NCBI GenBank assembly: GCA_964421875.1
Contig: CAYQZD010000004.1
Span: forward strand, 6,754-70,753
Origin: CAYQZD01 sp964421875
Lineage (GTDB): Bacteria > Electryoneota > Tariuqbacteria > Tariuqbacterales > Tariuqbacteraceae
Direction of reading: 5' to 3'
Length of the DNA stretch: 64,000 bases
Numbering within the stretch: the first letter of the stretch is position 1; each line of letters starts with the position of its first letter. A program made the position numbers and the translations under genes. The notes under the pieces are model-generated. The model saw only the letters and a list, made by a program, of their open reading frames with translations, ran no database searches and was not told the DNA's origin. This document shows, piece by piece, positions 8,582 to 17,203 of this stretch.

Positions 8582-8656
8582 CGCCGAACAGGCAATTAAT
8601 TGTAATACAGTAATTTACCATTAGTTTGCTGTGATTGCAGGAAAATAGAGAGAGTT

Positions 8657-8702
8657 AAAGGGCGTCTCTGCGGAACTGAAGTTTTAGCGGGACGCCTTTT
8701 TT
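8657..8702 (+). terminator. Rho-independent terminator after the S9 peptidase gene
   Basis: Arms AAAGGGCGTC (8657-8666) and GACGCCTTTT (8691-8700), with one G-T pair, followed by further T residues. The loop is long at about 24 bases. Confidence 0.75.
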
Positions 8703-8761
8703 AGGAAGTGTCAAGTAACAAGTGTGAAAGTAACAAGTATATATAGCAGAAAAGGCAGACA

Positions 8762-10126
8762 TTGACAGACAACGAAGGGGACAAGAAAGACCTCAGCCTT
8801 AAAGAATCGCTGAGTATTTTATTCAGGGCTTCCAAGGGATTCTGGCTGGTAAATATGATAAACTTCGGGGACGGGATAGCGTATTTCGGGATACTGACAC
8901 TGCTGACCCGTTTCTTGGGAACACGACTGGATTTGCCGGACACTACTACGGGCCTCAGCGTGTCGATGTATACGGGGATGGTGACGTTGTTTATGTTCGG
9001 CGGGGGATTTGTATCGGACAAGCTGGGAGTGCGGCGGGCTTTGGGCTGGTCGCTGTTCGTGATACTGCTGGGGCGGATACTGCTGGCGGGGGCGCCGATG
9101 GGATTGGAGGGGGGATTCGCCAAGTATTCGGCTTGGCTGGGATTATTGCTGGCGGCTTTGGGGACGGGAGTGCTGCAGCCGGCTCTATACGCCGGAGTCA
9201 AGGAGTACACCGATTCGCGCACCGCCACCATCGGATATGGTCTGCTCTACTCTATTATGAACTTAGGGATTGTGGCGGAAACCTTTGTCTCGCCTTTCAT
9301 CCGCACCGGAGGCACCTTTCTCAACCTGGGATTTACTGAAATCATCGGGCTGGGCTGGGGGATTGACGGGGTGTATTGGACGATGGTATCGGTGACTGGG
9401 CTGATGCTGTTCCTGCATCTTTCACTGTTCACACGGCGGGTGGAGGCTACCGACCGGCAGGTGGTTGAGGAGCCGCAGGTGGATAAACCTCAGTTTACGT
9501 TGAAGCAGCGGATAATGGAGCTGCCGTTTTTGGACCCGCATTTCATGTTTTTCATCTTCATTCTTCTGCCGGTCAGAACTATTTTCGCGCACGATTTCCT
9601 GACGATGCCGGACTATATTTTCCGGGAGTTTCCGGCGGAGGTGGGGGCGAAATTCGAATGGATACACGGTCTCAATCCGTTGATAATCGTGATATTCGTC
9701 CCGACCATCGCGGCTGCTACGCGCAAGGTGAAGATAATCAATATGATGATTATCGGGACCTTAATCACGGCGACCATACCGTTCATTTTAACGCCGGGAC
9801 CGAGGCTTTGGACGCTGCTCACTTATGTTATCATCTACTCGCTGGGGGAAGCGGTTTGGTCATCGCGTTTCCTGGAGTATGTGGCGGATATGGCGCCCAC
9901 GGGGAGGGTGGGGGCTTATATGGGGCTGGCGGGGATACCGTGGTTTATGGCGAAGTTCACCACGGGCTTTTATTCGGGATCGATGCTGGAGAAGTTCGTT
10001 CCGGAGAACGGTCCTCACGACAGCGGGACGATGTGGGGGATATACGCCTGCATTGCGTTGATAAGCCCGATATGCCTGATTTTAATGAGAAAGTGGCTGG
10101 AAAAGGGGCGGCATACCAGTGGGTGA
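8762..10126 (+). CDS. MFS transporter, POT-like but without the ExxER motif
   Basis: A 454-residue polytopic membrane protein with about twelve hydrophobic segments. The layout follows the POT/MFS pattern: a first helix with FGDGIAYFGIL where POT carriers have ExxERxxYYG, and SDKLGVRRAL as the loop 2-3 motif. The acidic pair of the ExxER signature is replaced, so proton coupling or substrate may differ from the transporters at 4458 and 15419. The start codon is TTG, preceded by AAAAGG; no better start lies downstream before the first helix. It probably moves a small solute across the inner membrane. The substrate is unknown. TGGTTGG heptamers follow the stop codon. Confidence 0.75.
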   Translation: MTDNEGDKKDLSLKESLSILFRASKGFWLVNMINFGDGIAYFGILTLLTRFLGTRLDLPDTTTGLSVSMYTGMVTLFMFGGGFVSDKLGVRRALGWSLFVILLGRILLAGAPMGLEGGFAKYSAWLGLLLAALGTGVLQPALYAGVKEYTDSRTATIGYGLLYSIMNLGIVAETFVSPFIRTGGTFLNLGFTEIIGLGWGIDGVYWTMVSVTGLMLFLHLSLFTRRVEATDRQVVEEPQVDKPQFTLKQRIMELPFLDPHFMFFIFILLPVRTIFAHDFLTMPDYIFREFPAEVGAKFEWIHGLNPLIIVIFVPTIAAATRKVKIINMMIIGTLITATIPFILTPGPRLWTLLTYVIIYSLGEAVWSSRFLEYVADMAPTGRVGAYMGLAGIPWFMAKFTTGFYSGSMLEKFVPENGPHDSGTMWGIYACIALISPICLILMRKWLEKGRHTSG

Positions 10127-10132
10127 TTTTAG

Positions 10133-10153
10133 TGGTTGGTGGTTGGTGGTTGG
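10133..10153. repeat. Tandem heptamer array, three TGGTTGG units
   Basis: Three perfect TGGTTGG units directly after the MFS gene, the same unit as at 6079-6120. Confidence 0.8.
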
Positions 10154-10264
10154 TGATTAGTGTTTGGTGGTTATGTCGACTTGTGCGGTAGAAACAAACT
10201 TTTCGTTGCCACAGAATCGCTGTCCCATAATGTTCGTAATTTTTGTAGAATGTCCGATGAGGTT

Positions 10265-10918
10265 ATGAAAACCGCTTATTACACATCGACTACAATTGAT
10301 TCGTCGGCTCGAGCTATTCTGAATGAAACTGCAGGATTAAGAAGATATCATGAATCCGGCTTAAAACTCGACGAATGCGCCCTGCTCATCATCGATATGC
10401 AGAGCTATTTCCTTGATGAACAATCGCACGCCTTCGTCCCCAGCGCACTACCGATTGTGCCTCGTATCAAGCGTCTGGCGGAGTTATTCACCGCGCGCGG
10501 TCTGCCGGTAATCCTGACCAGACATTCCAACACCGGCGAGGACGCGAGGACGATGGGGAGCTGGTGGAGCGATTTGATACGCAGAGACGATATTCTAAGC
10601 GAAATAATCGCTGACTTCGATTTCGACAATGCTTTAGTGGTAGATAAGACTCAATATGACTCATTCTACGGTACCAGGCTGAAAGAAATCCTGACGGACA
10701 GAAAGACCAAACAAGTTGTCATTACCGGCGTGTTGACTCACCTTTGCTGCGAAACCACCGCCCGTTCGGCGTTTATGCGGGGATTCAATGTAATATTCCC
10801 GGTCGATGGAACCGCCACTTACGATATTGGTTATCACAAAGCGACCTTTCTCAACGCTTCGCACGGGTTCGCAGTCCCGACACTCATCGACACTTTGATT
10901 AAACGATTCGATGGTTAG
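10265..10918 (+). CDS. Isochorismatase-family cysteine hydrolase
   Basis: A 217-residue protein of the isochorismatase/nicotinamidase superfamily. The Asp-Lys-Cys catalytic set is visible: Asp44 in LLIIDMQ, Lys128 in VVDKTQYD and Cys161 in GVLTHLC. TTARSAF follows the Cys, as in the family. I place the start at the ATG at 10265 (MKTAYYT), because related proteins begin about 40 residues before the catalytic Asp; in-frame ATGs at 10160 and 10250 would add unrelated residues, the first from within repeat DNA. Shine-Dalgarno support is weak for all three. The next gene begins 10 bases after the stop, so this is the first gene of a three-gene unit with a flavoprotein and a radical SAM protein. 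The substrate is not predictable from sequence. Confidence 0.85.
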   Translation: MKTAYYTSTTIDSSARAILNETAGLRRYHESGLKLDECALLIIDMQSYFLDEQSHAFVPSALPIVPRIKRLAELFTARGLPVILTRHSNTGEDARTMGSWWSDLIRRDDILSEIIADFDFDNALVVDKTQYDSFYGTRLKEILTDRKTKQVVITGVLTHLCCETTARSAFMRGFNVIFPVDGTATYDIGYHKATFLNASHGFAVPTLIDTLIKRFDG

Positions 10919-10928
10919 GGTTTGACCG

Positions 10929-11819
10929 ATGTACGAAGCTGCAATCATCGGCGGCGGGCCTGCGGGAATCGCAGCAGCCATACAACTGAGAAGATACTAC
11001 ATAAACCCGTTACTCTTAGAATACGGAGAAATCGGCGGTTTGCTGCTCAACGCCAACCTGGTGGAGAACTATCCGGGATTTGCCGAAGGCATTCCGGGAG
11101 TAGAATTAGTTGATTTATTCAGAATACACTTGTTACAGGCGGACATCGAAGCGGTTCGCGAAAAAGTGACTTCGGTGGACTATGTAAAAGATAAATTTAG
11201 GATAGAAACGAATTCGGGAGTTTACGAATCGAAAACGCTGGTAATCGCTTCCGGCACCAAAGCTAAGCCTTTCGACCTGCCTTACGATTCGGCGGAAATA
11301 CTCCGAAAAGTCTATTCCGAAATATATCCGCTTATCGAAGAGAATGGTAAGACTTTTATCATTGTAGGCGGGGGGGACGCGGCTTTCGATTACGCCCTCA
11401 ATTTAGCCCGGCGGAACAAGGTCTTTATCCTCAATCGCAGCGGCACGGTCAAATGCAATGCGGTTTTGTGGGAACGGGCGTCGGAATCTGCGGATATCGA
11501 GTATCTTACACTCATCCAGCTGTCGGATATTCACTGTAAAGCAAACAGACTCGTCATAGTATGCCGGGAAAAATCCCATAACGCTGTTAGGTCATTGGAA
11601 GCTGACTATATTATCACCGCAGTTGGCAGAGAACCAAATCTGGACTTCATTGGAAGCGGATTTAAGGACAAAATCGAAGCATTATCTGCGAAGGGGCTGC
11701 TACATTTCGCCGGCGACGTCAGGAACGCGTTATACCGCCAAACCGCAATCTGCGTGGGTGACGGAGTGATGGCGGCGATGAGAATTAACAATATTTTACG
11801 GACCAAACTCCACCAATGA
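10929..11819 (+). CDS. Thioredoxin-reductase-like flavoprotein lacking the CxxC pair
   Basis: A 296-residue NAD(P)H-dependent FAD oxidoreductase of the thioredoxin reductase fold. The FAD site IIGGGPAGIAAA is at residues 6-17, the second dinucleotide site IIVGGGDAAFDYA is near 150, and the C-terminal FAD motif is GDVRN...GDGVMAA. The active-site segment that carries CATC in thioredoxin reductase (just before the second site) contains no cysteine, so it cannot reduce thioredoxin by the usual dithiol route. Proteins of this shape include ferredoxin/flavodoxin-NADP reductases. Its stop overlaps the next start by four bases (ATGA). A role in passing electrons to the radical SAM enzyme encoded next is an attractive inference, not shown. 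Confidence 0.85.
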   Translation: MYEAAIIGGGPAGIAAAIQLRRYYINPLLLEYGEIGGLLLNANLVENYPGFAEGIPGVELVDLFRIHLLQADIEAVREKVTSVDYVKDKFRIETNSGVYESKTLVIASGTKAKPFDLPYDSAEILRKVYSEIYPLIEENGKTFIIVGGGDAAFDYALNLARRNKVFILNRSGTVKCNAVLWERASESADIEYLTLIQLSDIHCKANRLVIVCREKSHNAVRSLEADYIITAVGREPNLDFIGSGFKDKIEALSAKGLLHFAGDVRNALYRQTAICVGDGVMAAMRINNILRTKLHQ

Positions 11820-12766
11820 AGATATTAGGCAGCGTCGGTAACGAAGAAATCGCAACGGTTTACATCGCTGAAAACGAAACGGGGAGATTGTTGGAATTTG
11901 CGGAATCGGTTCAACCGCCCATTCCACTGGAGGATAAGTGGGTACTGCTGGTTTCGAGTCTTTACGGCTGTCCGGTGGGATGCAAGTTTTGCGATGCGGG
12001 GGAGTTTTACCGGGGAAAGCTCACCGCCGAGGAGATTTTCGCGCAAATCGACTATATGGTGAAGCGGCGGTTCCCTCAGAGGAAGATACCCGTTAAAAAA
12101 TTTAAGATTCAATTCGCGCGGATGGGGGAACCGGCTTTGAATCCTAACGCGCTTGAAGTCCTGGAGCGGCTGCCGCGCCGTTACGATGCGCCGGGATTAC
12201 TACCGACTTTATCGACTGTCGCGCCTTTGGGAACGGACGGTTTTTTTCAAGGCTTGTTGGAGATAAAAAAGGAAATGTATCCGTTAAACTTTCAGCTTCA
12301 ATTCTCGGTCCACAGCACCGACGCGCGGGCTCGGGATGAATTAATTCCGGTGAAGAAATGGGATTTGGCGAAAATAGCGGAATACGGCGGGGATTTTTTC
12401 GATGCTGGAGGGCGGAAAATCACGTTGAATTTCGCACTGGCGGAGGGCGCGCCGCTGGACTGCGATTTGCTAAGGGAAATGTTTTCAGTCGATAAGTTTT
12501 TGGTGAAATTCACCCCGGTCAATCCCACGGTTCGCGCCTATTCGAACCGCATCGATTCCCGCATATCCCCCCATAACGCCGATTACGATTTTATCGGAAG
12601 GCTTCGCGATTTGGGATACGAGGTTATTTTAAGTATCGGGGAACTGGAGGAGAATAAAATCGGCAGCAATTGCGGTCAATACATCGGCGCTTATCTGCGT
12701 TCGGGAAAAACGCTGTCCGAAGGGTATGAATACCAGGTCGAATGGGATAGTCTGATTGGCGATTGA
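11816..12766 (+). CDS. RlmN/Cfr-like radical SAM protein lacking the Cys118 equivalent
   Basis: A 316-residue radical SAM protein that resembles the RlmN/Cfr family along its length. The cluster motif is GCPVGCKFC (Cys52, Cys56, Cys59), followed by RMGEPALN (the family's MGMGEPLLN), SVHSTD, VKFTPVNP and a C-terminal NCGQ with Cys286. In RlmN, Cys355 (equivalent to Cys286 here) carries the transferred methylene, and Cys118, seven residues before the first cluster Cys, resolves the RNA adduct. Here that position is Leu45 in VLLVSS. The N-terminal accessory domain of RlmN is also missing, with only about 40 residues before the motif. It is therefore unlikely to be a standard 23S rRNA/tRNA A2503/A37 methylase. 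It is translationally coupled to the flavoprotein gene. Confidence 0.85.
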   Translation: MKILGSVGNEEIATVYIAENETGRLLEFAESVQPPIPLEDKWVLLVSSLYGCPVGCKFCDAGEFYRGKLTAEEIFAQIDYMVKRRFPQRKIPVKKFKIQFARMGEPALNPNALEVLERLPRRYDAPGLLPTLSTVAPLGTDGFFQGLLEIKKEMYPLNFQLQFSVHSTDARARDELIPVKKWDLAKIAEYGGDFFDAGGRKITLNFALAEGAPLDCDLLREMFSVDKFLVKFTPVNPTVRAYSNRIDSRISPHNADYDFIGRLRDLGYEVILSIGELEENKIGSNCGQYIGAYLRSGKTLSEGYEYQVEWDSLIGD

Positions 12767-12875
12767 CGCTTAGCGGCAGGCGGCTTGTCCTCCTTGGACG
12801 GGAAAGAATCGATGGTAAACGACACTGGTATTAGCATCCTATAAATACAATCACCACAAACAATTCGGGGGAAAT

Positions 12876-14018
12876 ATGCGGGGAATATTCACTATCCGGA
12901 GGAGGTTGAAGCTCCTCCCTGCTCTATCGGCTGCAGCCGCAATGGCGTTGTTCGGGGGAGGGGCGGCTTGGGCAATGCCGAATATAGCGGTGGACTATGG
13001 ACAGCATTGCGCATTATGCCATCACGATCCATCGGGCGGAGGACCGCGGACATTGTATGGCAGTCAATTCGCGGCGCGGAATGAACTCGCCACCTGGACC
13101 GATCAGGAGTTGAACTTAGAGCAGGATTTCGATCCGCAATTGAACGACTGGCTGACGCTGGGAGCGGACCTGCGGATTCTCTACACTAATTTCGAGAATG
13201 CCCCTTCCAGCGGAACGCGGATTATGCAGGGGGCTTTGCATTTGACGGCTCAGCTTCATCCCAAATTCAAGTTCTATTTCAGCAAAGACTGGAACCTGGA
13301 TTATCAGGCGGCGGCGATAGCGAACATCCTGCCCTGGGACGGCTATCTCAAGGCGGGGCGTTTCCTTCCGACCTACGGGATCAGGCCGGACGACCATACT
13401 ACCTTTATTCGGGACGGATTGTTCGGAGGGGCGTTTTACACCGACACCGGGATTGAGGTTGGCTTTCAGCCGGAGGGCTGGGATTTCACCGCCGGATTGT
13501 TGAACGGGACTTCGAGCGGATTCAACGATAACCGGCGTTATGCTTTGACTTTCCGCGGAGCGCGGCGGTTTCGAGCGGGGGATTTGAATCTGTTGGCGGG
13601 AGGTTCGCTGTATGGCGACGACTATGCAGACGAGGGCTGGGAAACGCTGTGGTACGGCGCTTTCTACGGATTCAGCTACCATGGATTCACCTACATCGGC
13701 GAGGTGGATATTACTGAAAACCACCCCTCCAGCTTGTATGATTTAGGGCTACCGGGTAATCCAAAGGGATTAGTCAGCTCCCAGGCGCTCTTCTATCAGG
13801 TATTCAGAGGATTCTACGCCAAGGCGGGGCACGATTTTCACGATTACAATATCGACTATGAAACGGGGTCGGCGCAGCGTTTCACCCTGGGAGCGCAGTG
13901 GTTTCCGCTGGGATTTTTAGAACTTCAAGCGAACCTAAGACTGCGGCAGACCAGCGATATAGACGGAGACACTAAAGATACGGTCGAATTCGACGCGCAA
14001 ATTCATCTATTTTATTAA
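12876..14018 (+). CDS. Outer-membrane beta-barrel with N-terminal haem c motif
   Basis: A 380-residue exported protein. A signal peptide (about residues 10-33, ending AAWA) is followed by one haem-binding CxxCH (Cys45, Cys48, His49) and then LYGSQFAARNE, a pattern like that of porin-like barrels with a haem plug in metal- and electron-transferring bacteria. The rest alternates short aromatic-rich strands (LTLGADLRILY, FKFYFSK, FTLGAQWFPL) and ends in ...IHLFY, the terminal aromatic typical of outer-membrane barrels. GGGGGA precedes the ATG. The stop overlaps the next region, so it appears to be the first gene of a unit with YceI and a cytochrome c lipoprotein. A role in moving electrons across the outer membrane is inference; a porin is the alternative. 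Confidence 0.75.
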   Translation: MRGIFTIRRRLKLLPALSAAAAMALFGGGAAWAMPNIAVDYGQHCALCHHDPSGGGPRTLYGSQFAARNELATWTDQELNLEQDFDPQLNDWLTLGADLRILYTNFENAPSSGTRIMQGALHLTAQLHPKFKFYFSKDWNLDYQAAAIANILPWDGYLKAGRFLPTYGIRPDDHTTFIRDGLFGGAFYTDTGIEVGFQPEGWDFTAGLLNGTSSGFNDNRRYALTFRGARRFRAGDLNLLAGGSLYGDDYADEGWETLWYGAFYGFSYHGFTYIGEVDITENHPSSLYDLGLPGNPKGLVSSQALFYQVFRGFYAKAGHDFHDYNIDYETGSAQRFTLGAQWFPLGFLELQANLRLRQTSDIDGDTKDTVEFDAQIHLFY

Positions 14019-14029
14019 TGGGGGACAAA

Positions 14030-14641
14030 ATGTTAAATAGTTTTCCAATTCTGCTGACCGCCGCCCTCTTGACAGCGGCGGCTTTCGGGGGTGAAATCGT
14101 CTTCACGGTGGAGCCGGGCGACTACCAGAACGTAACATTTCACTCCAAAGCGCCGCTGGAATCATTCGAAGGTGTGACAAACCAAATTTTCGGCAGCATT
14201 CAGGTGAATCTGGACAGCCTGGCGGGAGCGTCAGCGGTAATCAAGGTGGATATGCAGGCGCTGGATACCGGTATCAATCTGCGAAATAAGCATATGCGCG
14301 ACAACCATCTGCATACGGCGGATTATCCCTTCGCGGAATTCAGTTTAAAGCGGATTGAAGGCGCGGGGAACCTTAAAGAAGGGGAAGCGGTCGAGTTCAA
14401 CGGCATTGGCGATTTTACACTGCACGGCGTCACGCGGGAGATTTCGGTTCCACTGAGGGTAAAATTCCTGACAGATGGGAGGGACACTCCGTTGGAAACG
14501 GCGGGTAACGCTCTTCATATCAAGGGAGAATTCCAGGTGAAATTGTCCGACTATGAGGTTCCGCGTCCGAAGTTTTTGGTGATGAAACTGAACGAAGTCC
14601 AGCGGGTGACGATTGAGTTGTGGGCGAAGGGGGGTGAGTAG
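14030..14641 (+). CDS. YceI-family periplasmic protein
   Basis: A 203-residue protein with a signal peptide (hydrophobic residues 5-20, cleavage near AAAFGG) and a YceI-like lipocalin fold. Recognisable features are VTFHSKAPLESFEG, MRDNHLHTADYPFAEF and the terminal strand VTIELWAKG. YceI proteins bind isoprenoid-type lipids, and some are linked to haem or electron-transport loci. I favour the ATG at 14030, which has GGGGGAC just upstream and puts the signal peptide at the N-terminus; an in-frame ATG at 14018 overlaps the preceding stop codon and would add four residues. It lies between a haem-bearing barrel and a cytochrome c, so an electron-carrier lipid such as a quinone is a possible ligand (inference). 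Confidence 0.88.
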   Translation: MLNSFPILLTAALLTAAAFGGEIVFTVEPGDYQNVTFHSKAPLESFEGVTNQIFGSIQVNLDSLAGASAVIKVDMQALDTGINLRNKHMRDNHLHTADYPFAEFSLKRIEGAGNLKEGEAVEFNGIGDFTLHGVTREISVPLRVKFLTDGRDTPLETAGNALHIKGEFQVKLSDYEVPRPKFLVMKLNEVQRVTIELWAKGGE

Positions 14642-14642
14642 G

Positions 14643-15041
14643 ATGAGGCGGATGGCGTTCTTCTTGGCGGTGGCGGCGTTAGCGGCGTTTATCATCCTCT
14701 CCTGCGAAGATATGGGGGAAGATGTCGTCGTCTCCCCCAATGCGTCGGGAGATACCACGGACTGGGCGGAGGTCCAGCCCATATTCCAACAGCACTGCGT
14801 AAACTGCCATAATCCGTCTAATTTGGGCGGGGGATTGAACCTGGAAACTCACGCCGGAGTTCTGGCCGGGGGTAATCATGGAGCAGCGGTGGTTCCGGGG
14901 AATCCTGACGGGTCGCTACTGGTGCGGACGCTGGAGGGGACTTCAGCCGAGGTATCGCAGATGCCGTTAGGGGCGCAGGCGCTTTCGGCTGCGCTAATCG
15001 CTGTGGTGCGGGATTGGATAGCTGACGGCGCGGGAGGGTAG
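14643..15041 (+). CDS. Monohaem cytochrome c lipoprotein
   Basis: A 133-residue protein. The leader ends IILSC (Cys21), a good lipobox. A single CxxCH follows (Cys52, Cys55, His56) in a context resembling the planctomycete-type cytochrome c domain: IFQQHCVNCHNP, then GGLNLETH and a QMPLG segment that could supply the distal Met. The chosen ATG at 14643 begins one base after the YceI stop codon and has a G-rich Shine-Dalgarno; an upstream in-frame ATG would overlap the YceI gene. It probably sits on the periplasmic side of a membrane as an electron carrier and may pass electrons to the haem of the barrel encoded at 12876. That partnership is inferred from gene order. Confidence 0.88.
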   Translation: MRRMAFFLAVAALAAFIILSCEDMGEDVVVSPNASGDTTDWAEVQPIFQQHCVNCHNPSNLGGGLNLETHAGVLAGGNHGAAVVPGNPDGSLLVRTLEGTSAEVSQMPLGAQALSAALIAVVRDWIADGAGG

Positions 15042-15053
15042 GCTGCGACTTTC

Positions 15054-15161
15054 GATTTGTGATTTGCGATTTGCGATTTGCGATTTGGGAAAGGGGGATT
15101 TGATATTTTGGGGTCGATTGTTTAGATTAGATAGACTTGCGATTTGTGATTTGTGATTTGT
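15054..15161. repeat. Tandem heptamer arrays, GATTTGY units
   Basis: Five units of GATTTG(T/C/G) at 15054-15088 and three of GATTTGT at 15141-15161, separated by about 50 bases. The period is the same seven bases as the other arrays in the window but the sequence differs. Confidence 0.8.
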
Positions 15162-15260
15162 GATTGGGGAATGGATGGGGATGGTGGTGGGAACAATTGA
15201 GATTCACAGGGAATTAAGCGGATTAAGCAGATTAGGAGGCTGAAAAATCCGCTTAATTGG

Positions 15261-15359
15261 GTAACATTTACTGATATGAAGTGTATTCGTCATTCTGGCT
15301 GCGAAGCAAGCCAGAATCCCTCTTCTCCCGAATGACACTGTATTTACGACTTCATAACA
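15261..15359. repeat. MITE-like element, inverted copy with internal deletion
   Basis: Reverse complement of the family: the conserved arm is at 15261-15281 (GTAACATTTACTGATATGAA). The core matches 32506-32552 almost base for base but lacks the first hairpin. ACTTCATA at the right mirrors TATGAAGT at the left. Confidence 0.7.
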
Positions 15360-15418
15360 CCAAAAGTCTTACATTTACAGATATAATTATAGAATAAACA
15401 TAACCAAGGAGAATCAAA

Positions 15419-17203
15419 CTGGAAACGCAAACTCCCATCAAGATTAAGAAGAAACACCCGCCGGGTCTGCCGGTGCTGTTTTTGACCGAGATGTGGGAGC
15501 GGTTCAGTTTTTACTGTATGCTCTCCATCCTGGCGCTCTATATGAGCGAGACCTTCGTGCGGGGGGGATTAGGTTTCGACACCTTCAGGACGGGCCAGGT
15601 TTACGGGCTCTATGTGGGGCTGGTTTATTTCACGCCGCTGATAGGGGGGATGATTGCAGACCGGCTGTTAGGCATCCGCAAGACCATCATCGTAGGCGGG
15701 CTGTTTATGATGGCGGGGCATTTCCTGCTGGGGCTGATATTGTTCCCCGCTTCGGGGACGCCGCTGTTCCATATGGGTGATTTGAAGCATCCGGAAGCGT
15801 TTTTTGTCAAATTAGAGCGGTCTGACACGCCGATGGCGGAATATATCAGATCCAACATCAGCGGCGACACTCGGGTATTGTTGGAGGATTATTCCGACTT
15901 TGCGGGAGACGCCGCCACCGCCGCTATGACCCTGGACTATCAACAACCGATTTTCGACGCATTGTATCCCGCTTTTTTAAATGAAATGAACCGCATTATT
16001 CAAACGGAATTGGTTTACGACGAGGAACGCTTTGAGGGAGTGGCTTTAAGCCCGGAAATCCGGGCGCAGCTTGAAGCGCCGCCGGAGGGTATGGAACTGG
16101 CAAAGCTGAATCGCGAGCTATTGATGGCGGCTTATCCGGGGGAGATTAAGGGGAAACCGTTCCATTTCGGTTTCAGTCCGCTTATGTTCTTCTTCGCAGC
16201 GCTGGGGTGCCTGATTATCGGGAACGGGTGTTTCAAGCCCAACATTTCCACGATGCTGGGGAATCTCTACCGGGATTTGCCGGAGAAGAAGGACGATGCT
16301 TACAATATCTTCTATATGGGTATCAACTTAGGGGCGTTCTTTTCACCCCTTGTGGCGGCTTCGCTGCGAAGTCTGCACCCCATACACGGCTGGCACTACG
16401 CGTTCGGCGCGGCGGGGATAGGGATGATAATTTCACTGGTAACATTCACGCTATTCCAGAAGCATGTGCGCGCTGGTGAGAATGTCAGCGGGGGGAACAT
16501 CGACCAGGCTGGCACCGGCAAAGAAGTAGAACTCACGCCGATACAGGCTCGGAAGCGGGTGATGGCGCTGTTGGTGATATTCGGGGTGGTGATTTTCTTC
16601 TGGATGGGATTCCACCAGAACGGTCTGACCTTGAATTTCTGGGCGCGGGACAACACGCGCACCACGCTCAGCCCCGAACTTTTCCAGTCGGTGAATCCGC
16701 TGTTCATCCTACTGTTCACCCCGCTGGTGGTGGGCTTTTGGAACATCCTGCGGCGGCGGAAACTGGAACCTTCAACCGCTTCGAAGCTGGGAGTGGGGAT
16801 GATACTCACCGCCGGGAGTTTCGCCATTATGGCCTTCGCGGCTTTGTCAGGAGGGAATATCGGGCGGGTGAGCGTGTCCTGGCTCATCAGCGCTTACGCA
16901 GTTATTACGTTGGGTGAGTTGTGCTTATCGCCGATGGGGCTTTCGCTGGTGTCGAAGCTGGCGCCTTGGAAGATACGGGGGATGATGATGGGGGGCTGGT
17001 TCGCGGCGACCGCGATTGGTAATTATCTTTCAGGTTTCCTGGGCAGTTTCTGGGACACGCTGATACACAGCACTTTCTTTACGATATTGGTGGGGACTTC
17101 GTTGTTTGCGGCGGCGCTGCTGTTCGTGTTCCTGAAGTTTTTAAATCCGATAATCAAGGAGGCTGAGGAGCAGGCGCGATCGGCGGCGGAAGAAAGCGCG
17201 TGA
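15419..17203 (+). CDS. POT/PTR-family peptide transporter, probable CTG start
   Basis: A roughly 594-residue carrier. The POT signature EMWER lies in helix 1, within HPPGLPVLFLTEMWERFSFY, a stretch typical of Bacteroidetes-type POT proteins. That conserved stretch begins before the first conventional start (GTG at 15473), so translation must start upstream. The only well-placed ribosome-binding site is AAGGAG at 15406-15411, and seven bases later comes a CTG in frame at 15419; no ATG, GTG or TTG lies in that interval. About twelve membrane segments are visible, and a 110-residue acidic insertion separates helices about 125-235. It is presumably a proton-coupled di/tripeptide importer. It is the third POT-like carrier in the window, after those at 4458 and 8762. 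Confidence 0.85.
   Translation: METQTPIKIKKKHPPGLPVLFLTEMWERFSFYCMLSILALYMSETFVRGGLGFDTFRTGQVYGLYVGLVYFTPLIGGMIADRLLGIRKTIIVGGLFMMAGHFLLGLILFPASGTPLFHMGDLKHPEAFFVKLERSDTPMAEYIRSNISGDTRVLLEDYSDFAGDAATAAMTLDYQQPIFDALYPAFLNEMNRIIQTELVYDEERFEGVALSPEIRAQLEAPPEGMELAKLNRELLMAAYPGEIKGKPFHFGFSPLMFFFAALGCLIIGNGCFKPNISTMLGNLYRDLPEKKDDAYNIFYMGINLGAFFSPLVAASLRSLHPIHGWHYAFGAAGIGMIISLVTFTLFQKHVRAGENVSGGNIDQAGTGKEVELTPIQARKRVMALLVIFGVVIFFWMGFHQNGLTLNFWARDNTRTTLSPELFQSVNPLFILLFTPLVVGFWNILRRRKLEPSTASKLGVGMILTAGSFAIMAFAALSGGNIGRVSVSWLISAYAVITLGELCLSPMGLSLVSKLAPWKIRGMMMGGWFAATAIGNYLSGFLGSFWDTLIHSTFFTILVGTSLFAAALLFVFLKFLNPIIKEAEEQARSAAEESA

Larger units (their letters stand above)
15042..15418. other. Intergenic region with heptamers and an inverted MITE-like copy
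   Basis: No gene seen. It contains GATTTGC/T heptamers at 15054-15088 and 15141-15161, the inverted, internally deleted MITE-like copy (15261-15359) and, at its right end, the AAGGAG ribosome-binding site of the next transporter. Confidence 0.7.

Noticed and set aside
10160..10264. Longer N-terminus for the isochorismatase-family protein
   Set aside because: It begins within the heptamer repeat region, adds residues unlike the family and has no Shine-Dalgarno; the ATG at 10265 fits homologs.
14345..14782. 145-codon minus-strand frame across the YceI and cytochrome genes
   Set aside because: Antisense shadow of two recognisable genes.
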